Assembly (NCBI RefSeq): GCF_900105215.1
Contig: NZ_FOIP01000001.1
Coordinates: forward strand, 3,576,212-3,640,211
Direction: 5' to 3'
Length of the DNA: 64,000 bases
Origin: Lacrimispora sphenoides
GTDB taxonomy: Bacteria > Bacillota > Clostridia > Lachnospirales > Lachnospiraceae
Part shown: one piece after another, positions 35,030 through 43,265 of the stretch
Layout: every line of letters begins with the position of its first letter
Numbering within the stretch: position 1 is the stretch's first letter
Notes under the pieces: model-generated
Databases searched by the model: none
What the model was told of the DNA's origin: nothing
What the model saw: only the letters and a program-made list of their open reading frames with translations
Program-made: the position numbers and the translations under genes

Positions 35030-36640
35030 ATGTATCGGATTATGATCGTAGACGACGAACCGCTGATTCTGGCAGGGGTATCTTCTCTTTTAAACTGGGA
35101 AGAGCATCAGTGTAAAATAGTTAGAAAGGTTTCCAATGGCCGCCAGGCTCTTGCACAAATGGAAGCTCTCCGGCCGGATATTGTGATAACGGATATTGGG
35201 ATGCCTGTCATGGATGGGATCAGCTTTATGAAGGCATCTGTTGAACGAGGATATGCTGCATCTTTTATTCTCTTGTCAAACCTGGAGGAATTCTCTCTGG
35301 TGAAAGAGGCACTGCGTCTGGGAGCTGTTGATTATCTCGTAAAGCTGGAACTTGATGAGAAGGCGTTAATCGCGGCTCTGGAACGAGCCAAAGACAGATG
35401 CAACCTAACCCGTAGGAGGATAGGGTTCATGGAAGGCGGAGAGGTAACCGCCGACGAACGCATTCAAAATTATTTCAGGCATATTTTGATTTGCGATGCG
35501 GATGCACATCCGGATGAAAGGCTGTCTGTAATGATCCGGGAACGTTACCCGGTGCTTCTTTTGATGGTAATTCATTTTAATTATAAGCATGAGGGTTTTT
35601 CCGAGACATTTACCAAGGCTGACCAGAAAAGAATCATTAATTTTGCGGAAAATATCATTCATGAAATGGTAAAAGGTTTTTTTGACAGATGCTGCCTTTT
35701 GAAAAAGGAGCAAAAAGGTTTTATCCTTGTTCTTTCTCTGGAGGGAATGGAGGATTATAAAGAGTCAGTGGAAGCGATGAGCATCAAATTCCGTAAGGTG
35801 ATCAGGGATTATTTTGATATTCCTGTGTCCTTTGCAGTCAGCCGGCCGGTGAGGGAAGCGGAAGGAGTTCAGGATCTTCTTTACCAGGCTATGAGTGCTA
35901 TGAAAGAGACGTATGATAACAGTTCCAGCGCGATCGTATATTATTTAGATAATTGTAAAGAGAACTTCTATCACAGCAGCAGCTTCAATATTAATTTTTT
36001 AAAGAAGGAATTAACTGTCATTATCCGTCAAAATGACCGGGACGGCTTTTCCAATATCATGAACCAGATCATTCAGCTGTTTGCCCGGTGTAAGCCATCC
36101 CGATCCCAGGCGGTTAATGCATGCAGTAAACTTTATTACTATATTACATTCCTTTTGGAAGAGAGAGAGGACCAGAGCTTTCCCTATATTTTAGATGTGG
36201 CAGGACAGTTAAACCGTCTGTCTGACTTAAATACCGTGATCGCCTGGCTGGAGGGGTTCCGGGACCAGGTGGCAGAAGCTTTGGAGACCTATAAGGAAAG
36301 CAGGAAGGACAAGTATATTGAGCTGGTTCAGGAATATATCCGGGAGCATTACCGGGAAAAGATAACCTTAAATCAGATGTCCGCCCTGTTAAATATCAGC
36401 CAGGGACATTTAAGCAGCATTTTTAAAAAACAGACTGGAAAAAACTTTTCAGATTATGTCTCAGAGGTTAAAATTGAAAAGGCAAAGGAGCTGATAGGAA
36501 CGTATCAATATATGATGTATGAAATATCAGATATGCTTGGTTTTGATACGCAATACTATTTCAGTACCGTATTTAAAAAGATCACGGGCCATACTCCAAA
36601 GGAATATGAGAGTATAACAATAAAAAAGAACTGCTCCTGA
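35030..36640 (+). CDS. AraC-family response regulator (YesN type)
   Basis: 536 aa. The receiver domain (1-120) has Asp8/Asp9 and phosphoacceptor Asp55 in VITDIGMPVMDG. A long middle region of about 300 residues has no clear domain. The AraC DNA-binding domain with two helix-turn-helix motifs is at about 435-536 (MSALLNISQGHLSSIFKKQTG, quoted to 20: SALLNISQGHLSSIFKKQTG, and SDMLGFDTQYYFSTVFKKIT). Such regulators control carbohydrate-uptake genes with a YesM kinase. No intact kinase or ABC transporter is adjacent. It may now act without phosphorylation or with a distant kinase, probably on the lyase operon. Ribosome site TTGGAG precedes ATG 35030. Confidence 0.9.
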   Translation: MYRIMIVDDEPLILAGVSSLLNWEEHQCKIVRKVSNGRQALAQMEALRPDIVITDIGMPVMDGISFMKASVERGYAASFILLSNLEEFSLVKEALRLGAVDYLVKLELDEKALIAALERAKDRCNLTRRRIGFMEGGEVTADERIQNYFRHILICDADAHPDERLSVMIRERYPVLLLMVIHFNYKHEGFSETFTKADQKRIINFAENIIHEMVKGFFDRCCLLKKEQKGFILVLSLEGMEDYKESVEAMSIKFRKVIRDYFDIPVSFAVSRPVREAEGVQDLLYQAMSAMKETYDNSSSAIVYYLDNCKENFYHSSSFNINFLKKELTVIIRQNDRDGFSNIMNQIIQLFARCKPSRSQAVNACSKLYYYITFLLEEREDQSFPYILDVAGQLNRLSDLNTVIAWLEGFRDQVAEALETYKESRKDKYIELVQEYIREHYREKITLNQMSALLNISQGHLSSIFKKQTGKNFSDYVSEVKIEKAKELIGTYQYMMYEISDMLGFDTQYYFSTVFKKITGHTPKEYESITIKKNCS

Positions 36641-36696
36641 ATGATGCAACGGGCTGTGTCGGGTCTGGCATGATGCGGTATACTGTGAAGAATAGA

Positions 36697-36722
36697 AAGG
36701 GAAAGGCGATCGCCTTTCCCTT
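36697..36722 (+). terminator. Palindromic terminator between convergent genes
   Basis: A perfect 26-bp palindrome, AAGGGAAAGGCGA and its complement, allowing an 11-bp stem with a GATC loop, between the YesN gene and the minus-strand methyltransferase gene. Confidence 0.75.
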
Positions 36723-36783
36723 AATCTGATTCTGAATTCGTCTTAATGCATGATGACTGCACGAAATAGCCTTAACACATTCA

Positions 36784-37368
36784 TTAGGAGAAGATATAAA
36801 CTGCATTGAACCGGTCTTTTCTGTAAGGATCATAAAAACCGTCACTGATATCCCAGCCGTGAAATTCTTCCTTGGTAAACAACAGGTGTTCCTCCCGGTG
36901 AGAATGCATGGGGATCTCTCCGATCAGCACTCCCTTTTTGGCAACCCGCAGCAGCTCTTTCGTTGCCTTATCTGCATATTCCTTATTATCAAAATATAGG
37001 TAGACGCCGTAGCAGATCACCTTATCAAAGGATTTATCCTTAAACGGTAAGTCTGCGGCTTCTCCGGTCAGGACTGAATTCTGCAAAAACTCGATGTGCT
37101 TTTGTACAAGAGTAGGGGAATAGTCAATTCCTACGTAATCACAGTCCAGATACTGAGCCAGGGCACCTGCACCGCATCCCACTTCAAGGACTCTGTCGTT
37201 TTTATGTATATCCAGCCGCTTGATGATCTGGCTGGCCACTTCTTCCATATCTACCTTGGTGGCTTCATATCCATCGTATGCCAGTAAGTCTGTAACGGAG
37301 CTATCTGCCCGGCCCTTCCGGGTCCAGATCTGTTTCCAGGTTTCCTTTGATTCATTTTGCGTATTCAT
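36784..37368 (-). CDS. Class I SAM-dependent methyltransferase
   Basis: 194 aa. The SAM-binding motif I is VLEVGCGAGALAQYL (about residues 60-74), motif II region DYVGIDYSPTLVQ, motif IV GVLIGEI. It follows the LicC-aminotransferase fusion gene by 18 bp on the same strand, so both are probably one operon. The substrate is unknown. Context suggests a small phosphorylated amine such as phosphoethanolamine, which is an inference from the neighbour only. Upstream AGGAGG read on the minus strand supports the start at 37368. Confidence 0.8.
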   Translation of the reverse strand: MNTQNESKETWKQIWTRKGRADSSVTDLLAYDGYEATKVDMEEVASQIIKRLDIHKNDRVLEVGCGAGALAQYLDCDYVGIDYSPTLVQKHIEFLQNSVLTGEAADLPFKDKSFDKVICYGVYLYFDNKEYADKATKELLRVAKKGVLIGEIPMHSHREEHLLFTKEEFHGWDISDGFYDPYRKDRFNAVYIFS

Positions 37369-37386
37369 AATAATTACCTCCTTTAA

Positions 37387-39195
37387 TTAGCGTAATATGT
37401 GTTTCAGCGCATCCGCCAGACGTTCGTTGTCTGCCTCTGTTCTGACTGCAATGCGGATTATCTCTCTGCCTTCCATTCCTGGTTTACGGGACAGATCCTT
37501 TACCAGAATGTTATAGCGGTTTAACAACAACTCCGCAATCTGTGTTGCCAAACAGCCATCGGTGATTTCACACATGATGAAGTTGGCCTGTGAGGGATAA
37601 AGCTTCAACTGCCTGATGGGATGAAGGGACTGGTATAATTTTACTCTGGTTCCTTTAAAACGCTCCAGGGCAGCATGATAGTCTGATTGATACTTTTCAA
37701 AAATCTGAAGAAAATACTCAGCCAGAGAGTTGATGTTCCAAATGGGCAGTTCTTTCCGGACAAGGCTGATAATTTCCGGATCGCTGCAGGTAAGGAGCCC
37801 CAGCCTCAGCCCTGGCACCCCGTAGGACTTTGAAATACTTTTAATAAGAACCAGGTTCGTATACTCATCCAATATTTCCTGACACATAAGCGACGGCGAT
37901 TCCTCTGCAGAGGAGAAGTCAATAAAGGATTCATCCAGAATGAATGTGATGCCCCTAGCCTTGCAGTACCTGGCAAGAGAAAGAACCTCTTTCTTTGGAA
38001 TGTAATTTCCCGTGGGATTATCCGGGTTGACTAAAACCAGAGCATCCAGTTCCTTATCGTTGTAAAAGTCCATGATATCCTGGGCGGTATAAGTATAATC
38101 CGGAGTTGTGACGGAAAAATAAACGGCATTTTGGGAACAGGCCCCATATTCTTCAAAGGAAGGGCGCAGGACTCCGACGGCATTTTTAAAGCTGCGGAGC
38201 AAAGGCTTTATTAATTCTGCGGCCCCGTTTCCGGTGAGAACCTGGTTTCTGTCCAGGCCCAGGGATTTTGCAGCCAGCAGGTTATTAACATCAAGGCCGG
38301 AGGGATAGCTGGTGGTAAGGGCTTCAAAGCTGGCCTTGATTTCTCCCATGAAACGGCTGTTTGGAAAATAGGGATTGACCAGGTAACAGAAGTCCAGAAG
38401 GCCGGGGTACCGCCAGTAGCCGCCAAAGCGCTTTGATAACCGGGACAATCTGCTTTGGGAATCCGTAAAAATGGATTCCGCAATATCTAAATCCTGTTCA
38501 TCGTCGATTTCATACCAGAAGCCGTTTTCCAGTCTGGTGGCTTTTAAATCATGGTCATCCAAAAGTGATATGACCTTTAATACCTGTTCATAATACTCAT
38601 TGTTTCCTAAAGCCTTGCTGTACGCTTCCAGGAAGGGAACGTAGTGGGTGGTGGAAAAATTGCGGCTGAACTTATAGATGTTGACAGTCTTATAATAGGA
38701 ATGAATATCCTCGAAACGGAAATCCTTTCGTGTGAGGAACTTCATAATATTGTCCTGTTCATCAAGCAGAACCACTGTCCCATCCATCCAGCTTTCAAAA
38801 TGGGCCACAAGTGCCAGATTGGGATAGGGGTCGTTTATGATCTGTGTCAGCACTTCCTGTTCGAAAATCAGGTCAGATTCCAGCAAAATGGTATCATCTT
38901 TAAGAAGCTGGTCCTTAGCAAGGTAAAGGGAGTAAATGTTGTTTGTTGTTTTGTAAACCGGATTGTCTATGTAGGTAACCGGAGTGGAGAGGGGGAGAGA
39001 GGATACAAAGGATTGCAGCTCTTCGCCCTTATGTCCGGTAACAATGATGATCCGTTCCAAATGGCAATGATCCAACTGTTTCATCATGCGTTCGATCATA
39101 GGAATGCCATTTACGGTGACCATGCATTTTGGCTGGTCCTCTGTTAGCTTTTTTAAACGCCGTCCCATACCGGCGGCCAGAATAATTGCCTGCAT
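37387..39195 (-). CDS. LicC-like nucleotidyltransferase fused to a class I/II PLP aminotransferase-fold enzyme
   Basis: 602 aa in two domains. Residues 1-245 are a nucleotidyltransferase with LAAGMGRRLKKLTEDQPKCM and, notably, NNIYSLYLAKDQL plus FWYEIDDEQDLDIAE, which closely follow phosphocholine cytidylyltransferase LicC (NNFYSLYLVKEEL, IYEIDSVQDY). Residues about 255-602 are a fold-type I PLP domain with Lys456 in SISKSYGVPGLRLG and NPDNPTGNY, most like HisC/CobD proteins (GNGAAELIKPLL). CobD-like enzymes can decarboxylate phospho-amino acids. Fusion proteins of a PntC cytidylyltransferase with 2-aminoethylphosphonate transaminase are known, though I see no phosphonate-making gene nearby. 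The likely theme is synthesis and CDP-activation of an amino-alcohol phosphate or aminophosphonate for a surface polymer. Confidence 0.82.
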   Translation of the reverse strand: MQAIILAAGMGRRLKKLTEDQPKCMVTVNGIPMIERMMKQLDHCHLERIIIVTGHKGEELQSFVSSLPLSTPVTYIDNPVYKTTNNIYSLYLAKDQLLKDDTILLESDLIFEQEVLTQIINDPYPNLALVAHFESWMDGTVVLLDEQDNIMKFLTRKDFRFEDIHSYYKTVNIYKFSRNFSTTHYVPFLEAYSKALGNNEYYEQVLKVISLLDDHDLKATRLENGFWYEIDDEQDLDIAESIFTDSQSRLSRLSKRFGGYWRYPGLLDFCYLVNPYFPNSRFMGEIKASFEALTTSYPSGLDVNNLLAAKSLGLDRNQVLTGNGAAELIKPLLRSFKNAVGVLRPSFEEYGACSQNAVYFSVTTPDYTYTAQDIMDFYNDKELDALVLVNPDNPTGNYIPKKEVLSLARYCKARGITFILDESFIDFSSAEESPSLMCQEILDEYTNLVLIKSISKSYGVPGLRLGLLTCSDPEIISLVRKELPIWNINSLAEYFLQIFEKYQSDYHAALERFKGTRVKLYQSLHPIRQLKLYPSQANFIMCEITDGCLATQIAELLLNRYNILVKDLSRKPGMEGREIIRIAVRTEADNERLADALKHILR

Positions 39196-39242
39196 CGCAT
39201 ACTCCTTTGTTCAAAAATATAATATTTTATAAATTATTGAAC

Positions 39243-39271
39243 ATAATACCAGATTAATGATAATCTGTCAA
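39243..39271 (-). promoter_or_regulatory. Promoter of the LicC-aminotransferase/methyltransferase operon
   Basis: Read on the minus strand: TTGACA (39271-39266), 17-bp spacer, TATTAT (39248-39243). An inverted repeat TGTTCAA (39208-39214) / TTGAACA (39237-39243) lies between the -10 and the gene start and could be an operator. Confidence 0.7.
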
Positions 39272-39400
39272 TAGATGTGAAATAAAAATATATTCCCCAA
39301 AAATATTATGGTGGACCTTACGGTTGATATTCGGCGTTTCATGATTTATCATTGTAGTATCCGTTTCAATTAAAAGGAAAGAAGAAAGGGTGGAATGACC

Positions 39401-40012
39401 ATGAACCAAAAGGAAAGAATGCTGGCTGGCCTGCCTTACAAGGCCTGGCTGGATGGGCTCCGCGAGGAGCGAATGGAGAATAAGCTTAAGATATACCAGT
39501 ATAATCAGCTGTGCCCGAATGACGAAGAAAAAATGGAAGAGCTGATCCGGAGTATTCTTGGAAAGGCAGGAAAGGATGTTCATATTGAGGCGCCGTTTCA
39601 CTGTGATTACGGGACCAATATTGAGGTAGGGGATTATTTTTATGCAAATTATAACTGTACGATCCTTGATGTAGGAAAAGTGATAATCGGGGACAATGTA
39701 ATGTTTGCGCCCAATGTTTCTATCTATACTGCCGGTCATCCCATACATCCGGATTCCAGAAATTCAGGATATGAGTACGGCATTCCTGTCACCATAGGGA
39801 ACAATGTGTGGATCGGAGGCAACGTTATCATTAATCCAGGCGTTACCATAGGAAATGATGTGGTGATCGGAGCCGGAAGCGTTGTGACAAAAGATATCCC
39901 GGATCGTGTGGTGGCTCTGGGGAATCCCTGCCGAGAAGTCCGGCAGATTGTAGAGGATGACAGAAAATACTATTATAAAAATAAAGAATTTGATGTGCAG
40001 GATTATCTTTGA
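39401..40012 (+). CDS. Sugar O-acetyltransferase (maltose/galactoside acetyltransferase type)
   Basis: 203 aa from 39401. AAGGGTGG at 8 nt favours this over the ATG at 39395. A left-handed beta-helix of hexapeptide repeats covers about residues 55-185. Mac domain residues at the N-terminus (MLAGLPYKAWLDGLREER) and NVSIYTAGHPIHPDSRNSGYE, quoted as TAGHPIHP, place it with Maa/LacA. The catalytic His is in that motif. The enzyme transfers acetyl from acetyl-CoA to a sugar hydroxyl. Located after a divergent promoter region, apparently alone. Confidence 0.88.
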   Translation: MNQKERMLAGLPYKAWLDGLREERMENKLKIYQYNQLCPNDEEKMEELIRSILGKAGKDVHIEAPFHCDYGTNIEVGDYFYANYNCTILDVGKVIIGDNVMFAPNVSIYTAGHPIHPDSRNSGYEYGIPVTIGNNVWIGGNVIINPGVTIGNDVVIGAGSVVTKDIPDRVVALGNPCREVRQIVEDDRKYYYKNKEFDVQDYL

Positions 40013-40039
40013 TTCCGGTTTTAGCCTTGACGTTCAAAT

Positions 40040-40068
40040 TTGGACAGGATTTTCGGTTAGAATATAAT
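40040..40068 (+). promoter_or_regulatory. Promoter of the small membrane-protein gene
   Basis: TTGGAC (40040-40045), 17-bp spacer, perfect TATAAT (40063-40068). Confidence 0.7.
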
Positions 40069-40164
40069 AATTATTTTCCAAAAGCGTATACTAACTATGG
40101 ATCAAACAAGCAGAACGTGACTATATGAACCAGAGAAGAAAATTCATGAAAGGAGACGGTGCGG

Positions 40165-40386
40165 ATGAAAGAGATTTGTAAGTGTGCCGATGCATTTGTG
40201 CAAAAGTGCAGCATAAAAGATTTTGCACTATTAAAGATATGCCTGTGTGCAGTGGGGATCATGGTTGGATTATCGATCCCGGAAAAAAAGAGGAAATGGC
40301 CTCTTATGGCCGCAGGTTTTGTTTTCATTTTCAGTTATATATTGATTATGGCGAAATTTGTGAAGATTTGTATGGAAGAACGTTAA
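40165..40386 (+). CDS. Small two-helix membrane protein upstream of hcp
   Basis: 73 aa. AAGGAGA lies 10 nt before the ATG at 40165 (a GTG at 40159 is also possible). Two hydrophobic segments (about residues 20-38, LLKICLCAVGIMVGLSI, and about 47-69, LMAAGFVFIFSYILIMAKFV) separated by a basic loop EKKRKWP. The N-terminus has CKCADAFVQKC, three Cys. Similar short proteins are, as I recall, often labelled phosphate ABC transporter permease-like in Clostridia, a label that says little. Terminator at 40438-40486 separates it from hcp. Confidence 0.65.
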   Translation: MKEICKCADAFVQKCSIKDFALLKICLCAVGIMVGLSIPEKKRKWPLMAAGFVFIFSYILIMAKFVKICMEER

Positions 40387-40437
40387 AATGATTCCGAATG
40401 ATTAATGCCAATTGTGGCACTGTTTCTTGGTAGGACT

Positions 40438-40486
40438 GGCTGTATCAGCATTTTGGGAGAGACAAATTGCTGATATGGCCGTTTTT
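40438..40486 (+). terminator. Intrinsic terminator after the small membrane-protein gene
   Basis: 13-bp stem GGCTGTATCAGCA / TGCTGATATGGCC with two wobble pairs and a 17-nt loop, then GTTTTT. Confidence 0.8.
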
Positions 40487-40515
40487 ATTATGGAAAGAAA
40501 ATAAAATCCAAGTAT

Positions 40516-40557
40516 GTTGTTATAACAACGGACATAACTTTATTCCAGTGGTATCCT
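40516..40557 (+). promoter_or_regulatory. hcp promoter with CRP/FNR-type palindrome near -41.5
   Basis: Palindrome GTTGTTATAACAAC (40516-40529) followed, 17 nt later, by AGTGGTATCCT containing an extended -10 (TATCCT 40552-40557). With a start site near 40564 the palindrome is centred at about -41.5, the class II activator position of CRP/FNR proteins. A matching layout lies before the ferredoxin gene at 42845-42888. Confidence 0.65.
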
Positions 40558-40627
40558 TTAAAAAGAAAGCAGGAGCACTAAAAAAAGGTGCTATGCATAG
40601 AAAATATACATTAGGAGGTAATGGAAT

Positions 40628-42259
40628 ATGAGCATGTTTTGCTATCAGTGTCAGGAGACAGCAAAGAACACAGGCTGTACCATCAAAGGTGTCTGTGGCA
40701 AGAATGAGGAGGTTGCAAAGCTTCAGGACCTGCTTGTTTACGCAGTAAAAGGAATTTCCGAAATTGTTGTAAAGACAAAAACCAATGCGGCAGAGCTACA
40801 TACAATCAATCACGAGGTGCTTACAAGCCTTTTTATTACGATCACAAACGCAAACTTTGATGCGGATGCAATTGAAAAGCAGATCGTAAAGGTTCTCGGA
40901 TTAAGAGACCAGCTTGCAATGGATACAGGATACAACGGAAATCAGGATGCAGCTGTATTTACTGTGGACTCCAGAGAATCCATGCTTTCCAAGGCTTCTT
41001 TGGTAGGAGTTCTTGCTACGGAAAATGAAGATATCCGTTCCTTAAGAGAGCTGATCATCTACGGAATCAAGGGTCTGGCTGCTTACACAGAGCATGCATT
41101 TAACATCGGAAATGAAGATGTGTCCATTTATTCCTTCATATACGAGGGAATGGCTGCAACTCTTGACGACAGCCTTACAGCCGATGATCTGGTTGCCCTG
41201 ACCTTAAAGACTGGTGAATACGGAGTAAAAGGAATGGCTCTTCTCGATGAGGCTAATACATCACGCTATGGAAATCCGGAAATCACTTCCGTTAATATCG
41301 GTGTCAGAAAGAATCCTGCCATTCTTATCTCCGGCCATGATCTGACAGATATGGAACAGCTTTTAGAGCAGACAAAGGGAACAGGAGTGGATGTTTACAC
41401 CCATGGTGAGATGCTTCCTGCCCACTACTATCCGGCATTTAAGAAATATGAAAACTTTGTTGGTAACTACGGAAACTCCTGGTGGATGCAGGTTGGCGAG
41501 TTTGAGTCCTTCCATGGACCGATTCTCTTTACCACAAACTGTATTGTTCCTCCAAAGACTCCTGAAGTTGCAGGCAGAATCTTTACAACAGGCGCTGCAG
41601 GCTTCCCTGGATGTCCAAACATTCCTGCGGATGAAAACGGAAAGAAGGATTTTTCAGCTATCATAGAGATGGCAAAGAAGCTTCCTTCTCCTGATGAAAT
41701 TGAAACAGGCAGTATTGTAGGCGGATTTGCTCATAATCAGGTACTGGCACTTGCAGATAAGGTGGTTGATGCTGTAAAGTCCGGAGCCATTAAAAAGTTC
41801 TTTGTTATGGCAGGCTGCGACGGTAGAATGAAATCCAGAGAGTACTACACAGAATTTGCAAAGCAGCTTCCAAGCGATACCATCATTCTTACGGCTGGCT
41901 GTGCAAAATACAGATACAATAAGTTAGAACTGGGCGACATCGGCGGAATTCCAAGAGTTCTGGATGCAGGACAGTGTAATGACTCCTATTCTCTGGCAGT
42001 AATTGCTCTGAAATTAAAGGAAGTCTTTGGTCTTGATGATGTCAATGAGCTTCCAATCGCTTATAACATCGCCTGGTATGAGCAGAAGGCTGTTATCGTA
42101 CTCCTTGCACTGCTTTACTTAGGAGTGAAGAATATTCACTTAGGGCCTACATTACCTGGTTTCTTATCTCCAAACGTTGCCAAGGTTCTTGTTGAAACTT
42201 TTGGAATTGCAGGAATTGGTACTGTAGAAGATGACATCGAATTCTTCATGAACGCATAA
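40628..42259 (+). CDS. hcp: Hybrid cluster protein / hydroxylamine reductase
   Basis: 543 aa. The N-terminal ligands Cys5, Cys8, Cys17 and Cys23 have the spacing C-x2-C-x8-C-x5-C typical of the class I Hcp of anaerobes and bind a [4Fe-4S] cluster. Hybrid-cluster motifs are also seen, including [13 protein letters not shown] [33 protein letters not shown] and [33 protein letters not shown] (20 residues). The protein reduces hydroxylamine and acts as an NO reductase/nitrosylase in nitrosative stress. Its partner reductase (Hcr) is absent; a ferredoxin gene under a matching promoter lies at 42976. Ribosome site TTAGGAGG. Confidence 0.95.
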   Translation: MSMFCYQCQETAKNTGCTIKGVCGKNEEVAKLQDLLVYAVKGISEIVVKTKTNAAELHTINHEVLTSLFITITNANFDADAIEKQIVKVLGLRDQLAMDTGYNGNQDAAVFTVDSRESMLSKASLVGVLATENEDIRSLRELIIYGIKGLAAYTEHAFNIGNEDVSIYSFIYEGMAATLDDSLTADDLVALTLKTGEYGVKGMALLDEANTSRYGNPEITSVNIGVRKNPAILISGHDLTDMEQLLEQTKGTGVDVYTHGEMLPAHYYPAFKKYENFVGNYGNSWWMQVGEFESFHGPILFTTNCIVPPKTPEVAGRIFTTGAAGFPGCPNIPADENGKKDFSAIIEMAKKLPSPDEIETGSIVGGFAHNQVLALADKVVDAVKSGAIKKFFVMAGCDGRMKSREYYTEFAKQLPSDTIILTAGCAKYRYNKLELGDIGGIPRVLDAGQCNDSYSLAVIALKLKEVFGLDDVNELPIAYNIAWYEQKAVIVLLALLYLGVKNIHLGPTLPGFLSPNVAKVLVETFGIAGIGTVEDDIEFFMNA

Positions 42260-42283
42260 TAACCGGATACAGGCATAATAAAC

Positions 42284-42327
42284 AGAGAGGCTGCATAACG
42301 AACGGGAGTTGGTTATGCAGCCTCTCT
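42284..42327 (+). terminator. Bidirectional terminator after hcp
   Basis: Perfect 16-bp stem AGAGAGGCTGCATAAC / GTTATGCAGCCTCTCT with a 12-nt loop and T6 run, between convergent hcp and the SnoaL-like gene. Confidence 0.92.
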
Positions 42328-42330
42328 TTT

Positions 42331-42702
42331 TTATTTCTCATAGGGAAAATAATGTTCTGCTTTCGATTGAAATTCTTTCAATTCTTTGATTTTCCCATTA
42401 TCATCAAAGTCAATCATTGAAACTCCGTCAAATCCATCGATTACATTGTTATAATTGCATTTAAAATACCATTCCGCAACAATTGTATTTCCTTCTGAAA
42501 CAAACCGTTTCATCGACCACTCTAAAACAGTTCCCGTCTTATTCCAATCATCAAACCACTTTAAAACCTGTTCGATTCCATGATATTCCGGACCATAACA
42601 TTCGCTGTATATAATGCCATCTGATAAGACTGTCCTTAGTACGTCCGCATCATTTTCGATCCATGCCTGAAAATAGCTTTCAACTAATTTTTTCTGCCAC
42701 AT
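42331..42702 (-). CDS. SnoaL/NTF2-like protein
   Basis: 123 aa from an ATG at 42702, which has GGAGCGAG upstream (minus strand). The ATG at 42717 overlaps that ribosome site. The sequence has the cone-shaped NTF2/SnoaL pattern: N-terminal helix VESYFQAWIENDADVLRTVL, GIIYSECYGPEYHGIEQVLKWF and IVAEWYFKCNYNNV (each shorter than 20 here). Such proteins are often small-molecule binding or of unknown function (DUF4440 group). No partner gene is evident. It is convergent with hcp. Confidence 0.7.
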   Translation of the reverse strand: MWQKKLVESYFQAWIENDADVLRTVLSDGIIYSECYGPEYHGIEQVLKWFDDWNKTGTVLEWSMKRFVSEGNTIVAEWYFKCNYNNVIDGFDGVSMIDFDDNGKIKELKEFQSKAEHYFPYEK

Positions 42703-42844
42703 TACATCTCGCTCCATATGTTCATCAATTTTGCTCCTTTACCAAATATATTCAATACCTATCAACATTTCCTGTTATCAAAAATGTATCATATTTCTTC
42801 TCATACTTCCATACATTTATTAATACTTTACTAAAAAATGGAAA

Positions 42845-42888
42845 ATGTTGTAATTACAACATACATGAAACCATGGAAGTGGTATTCT
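42845..42888 (+). promoter_or_regulatory. Ferredoxin-gene promoter with the same palindrome architecture as hcp
   Basis: Perfect 18-bp palindrome ATGTTGTAATTACAACAT (42845-42862). Its core GTTGTAATTACAAC ends at 42860, and 17 nt later AGTGGTATTCT (42878-42888) provides an extended -10. Spacing equals that before hcp to the base. Confidence 0.65.
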
Positions 42889-42975
42889 GAAAAAAATAAA
42901 CATATCTTTGGAAAATGGATAATTTTTAAAGAAATTACCAACAATAAAGATATCTTTGGGAAAGGAGTTGTTGAT

Positions 42976-43164
42976 ATGAAAGCAACGGTAGATAGAGAGG
43001 GTTGTATTGAATGCGGGCTGTGTGCATCGATTTGTCCCGAGGTGTTCCGAATGGGGGATGACGGACCTGCAGAAGCATATGTTGATGAAGTGCCGGAGTC
43101 TGCGGAGCAAACGGCAGTTGAAGCGCAGGAGGGCTGTCCTGTTTCAGTAATAACAGTAGAATAA
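42976..43164 (+). CDS. Single-cluster ferredoxin
   Basis: 62 aa with AAAGGAG 9 nt before ATG 42976. One [4Fe-4S] site is formed by CIECGLCASICPEVF (Cys10, 13, 16, 20) where the fourth motif Cys and the later Cys in EGCPVS (about residue 54) are both candidates for the fourth ligand. It belongs to the Thermotoga/Desulfovibrio-like monocluster ferredoxin group. It presumably supplies electrons to Hcp or related NO-detoxifying proteins, because its promoter matches that of hcp. The downstream DUF438 gene follows after about 100 bp, possibly in the same transcript. Confidence 0.88.
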   Translation: MKATVDREGCIECGLCASICPEVFRMGDDGPAEAYVDEVPESAEQTAVEAQEGCPVSVITVE

Positions 43165-43265
43165 TCGGAAAGAGCGCTTCCTTCTGAGGGAAATGATCCA
43201 ATCAGACGGGGGCGTTTTTTATACAGTGGGAAGTGGATTCAGGCCGTGGAAGAAGGAGGAATACT

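Noticed and set aside
42838..42975. Longer N-terminus for the ferredoxin (start at 42838)
   Set aside because: This segment contains the promoter palindrome and -10. The ATG at 42976 has AAAGGAG and gives a normal 62-aa ferredoxin.
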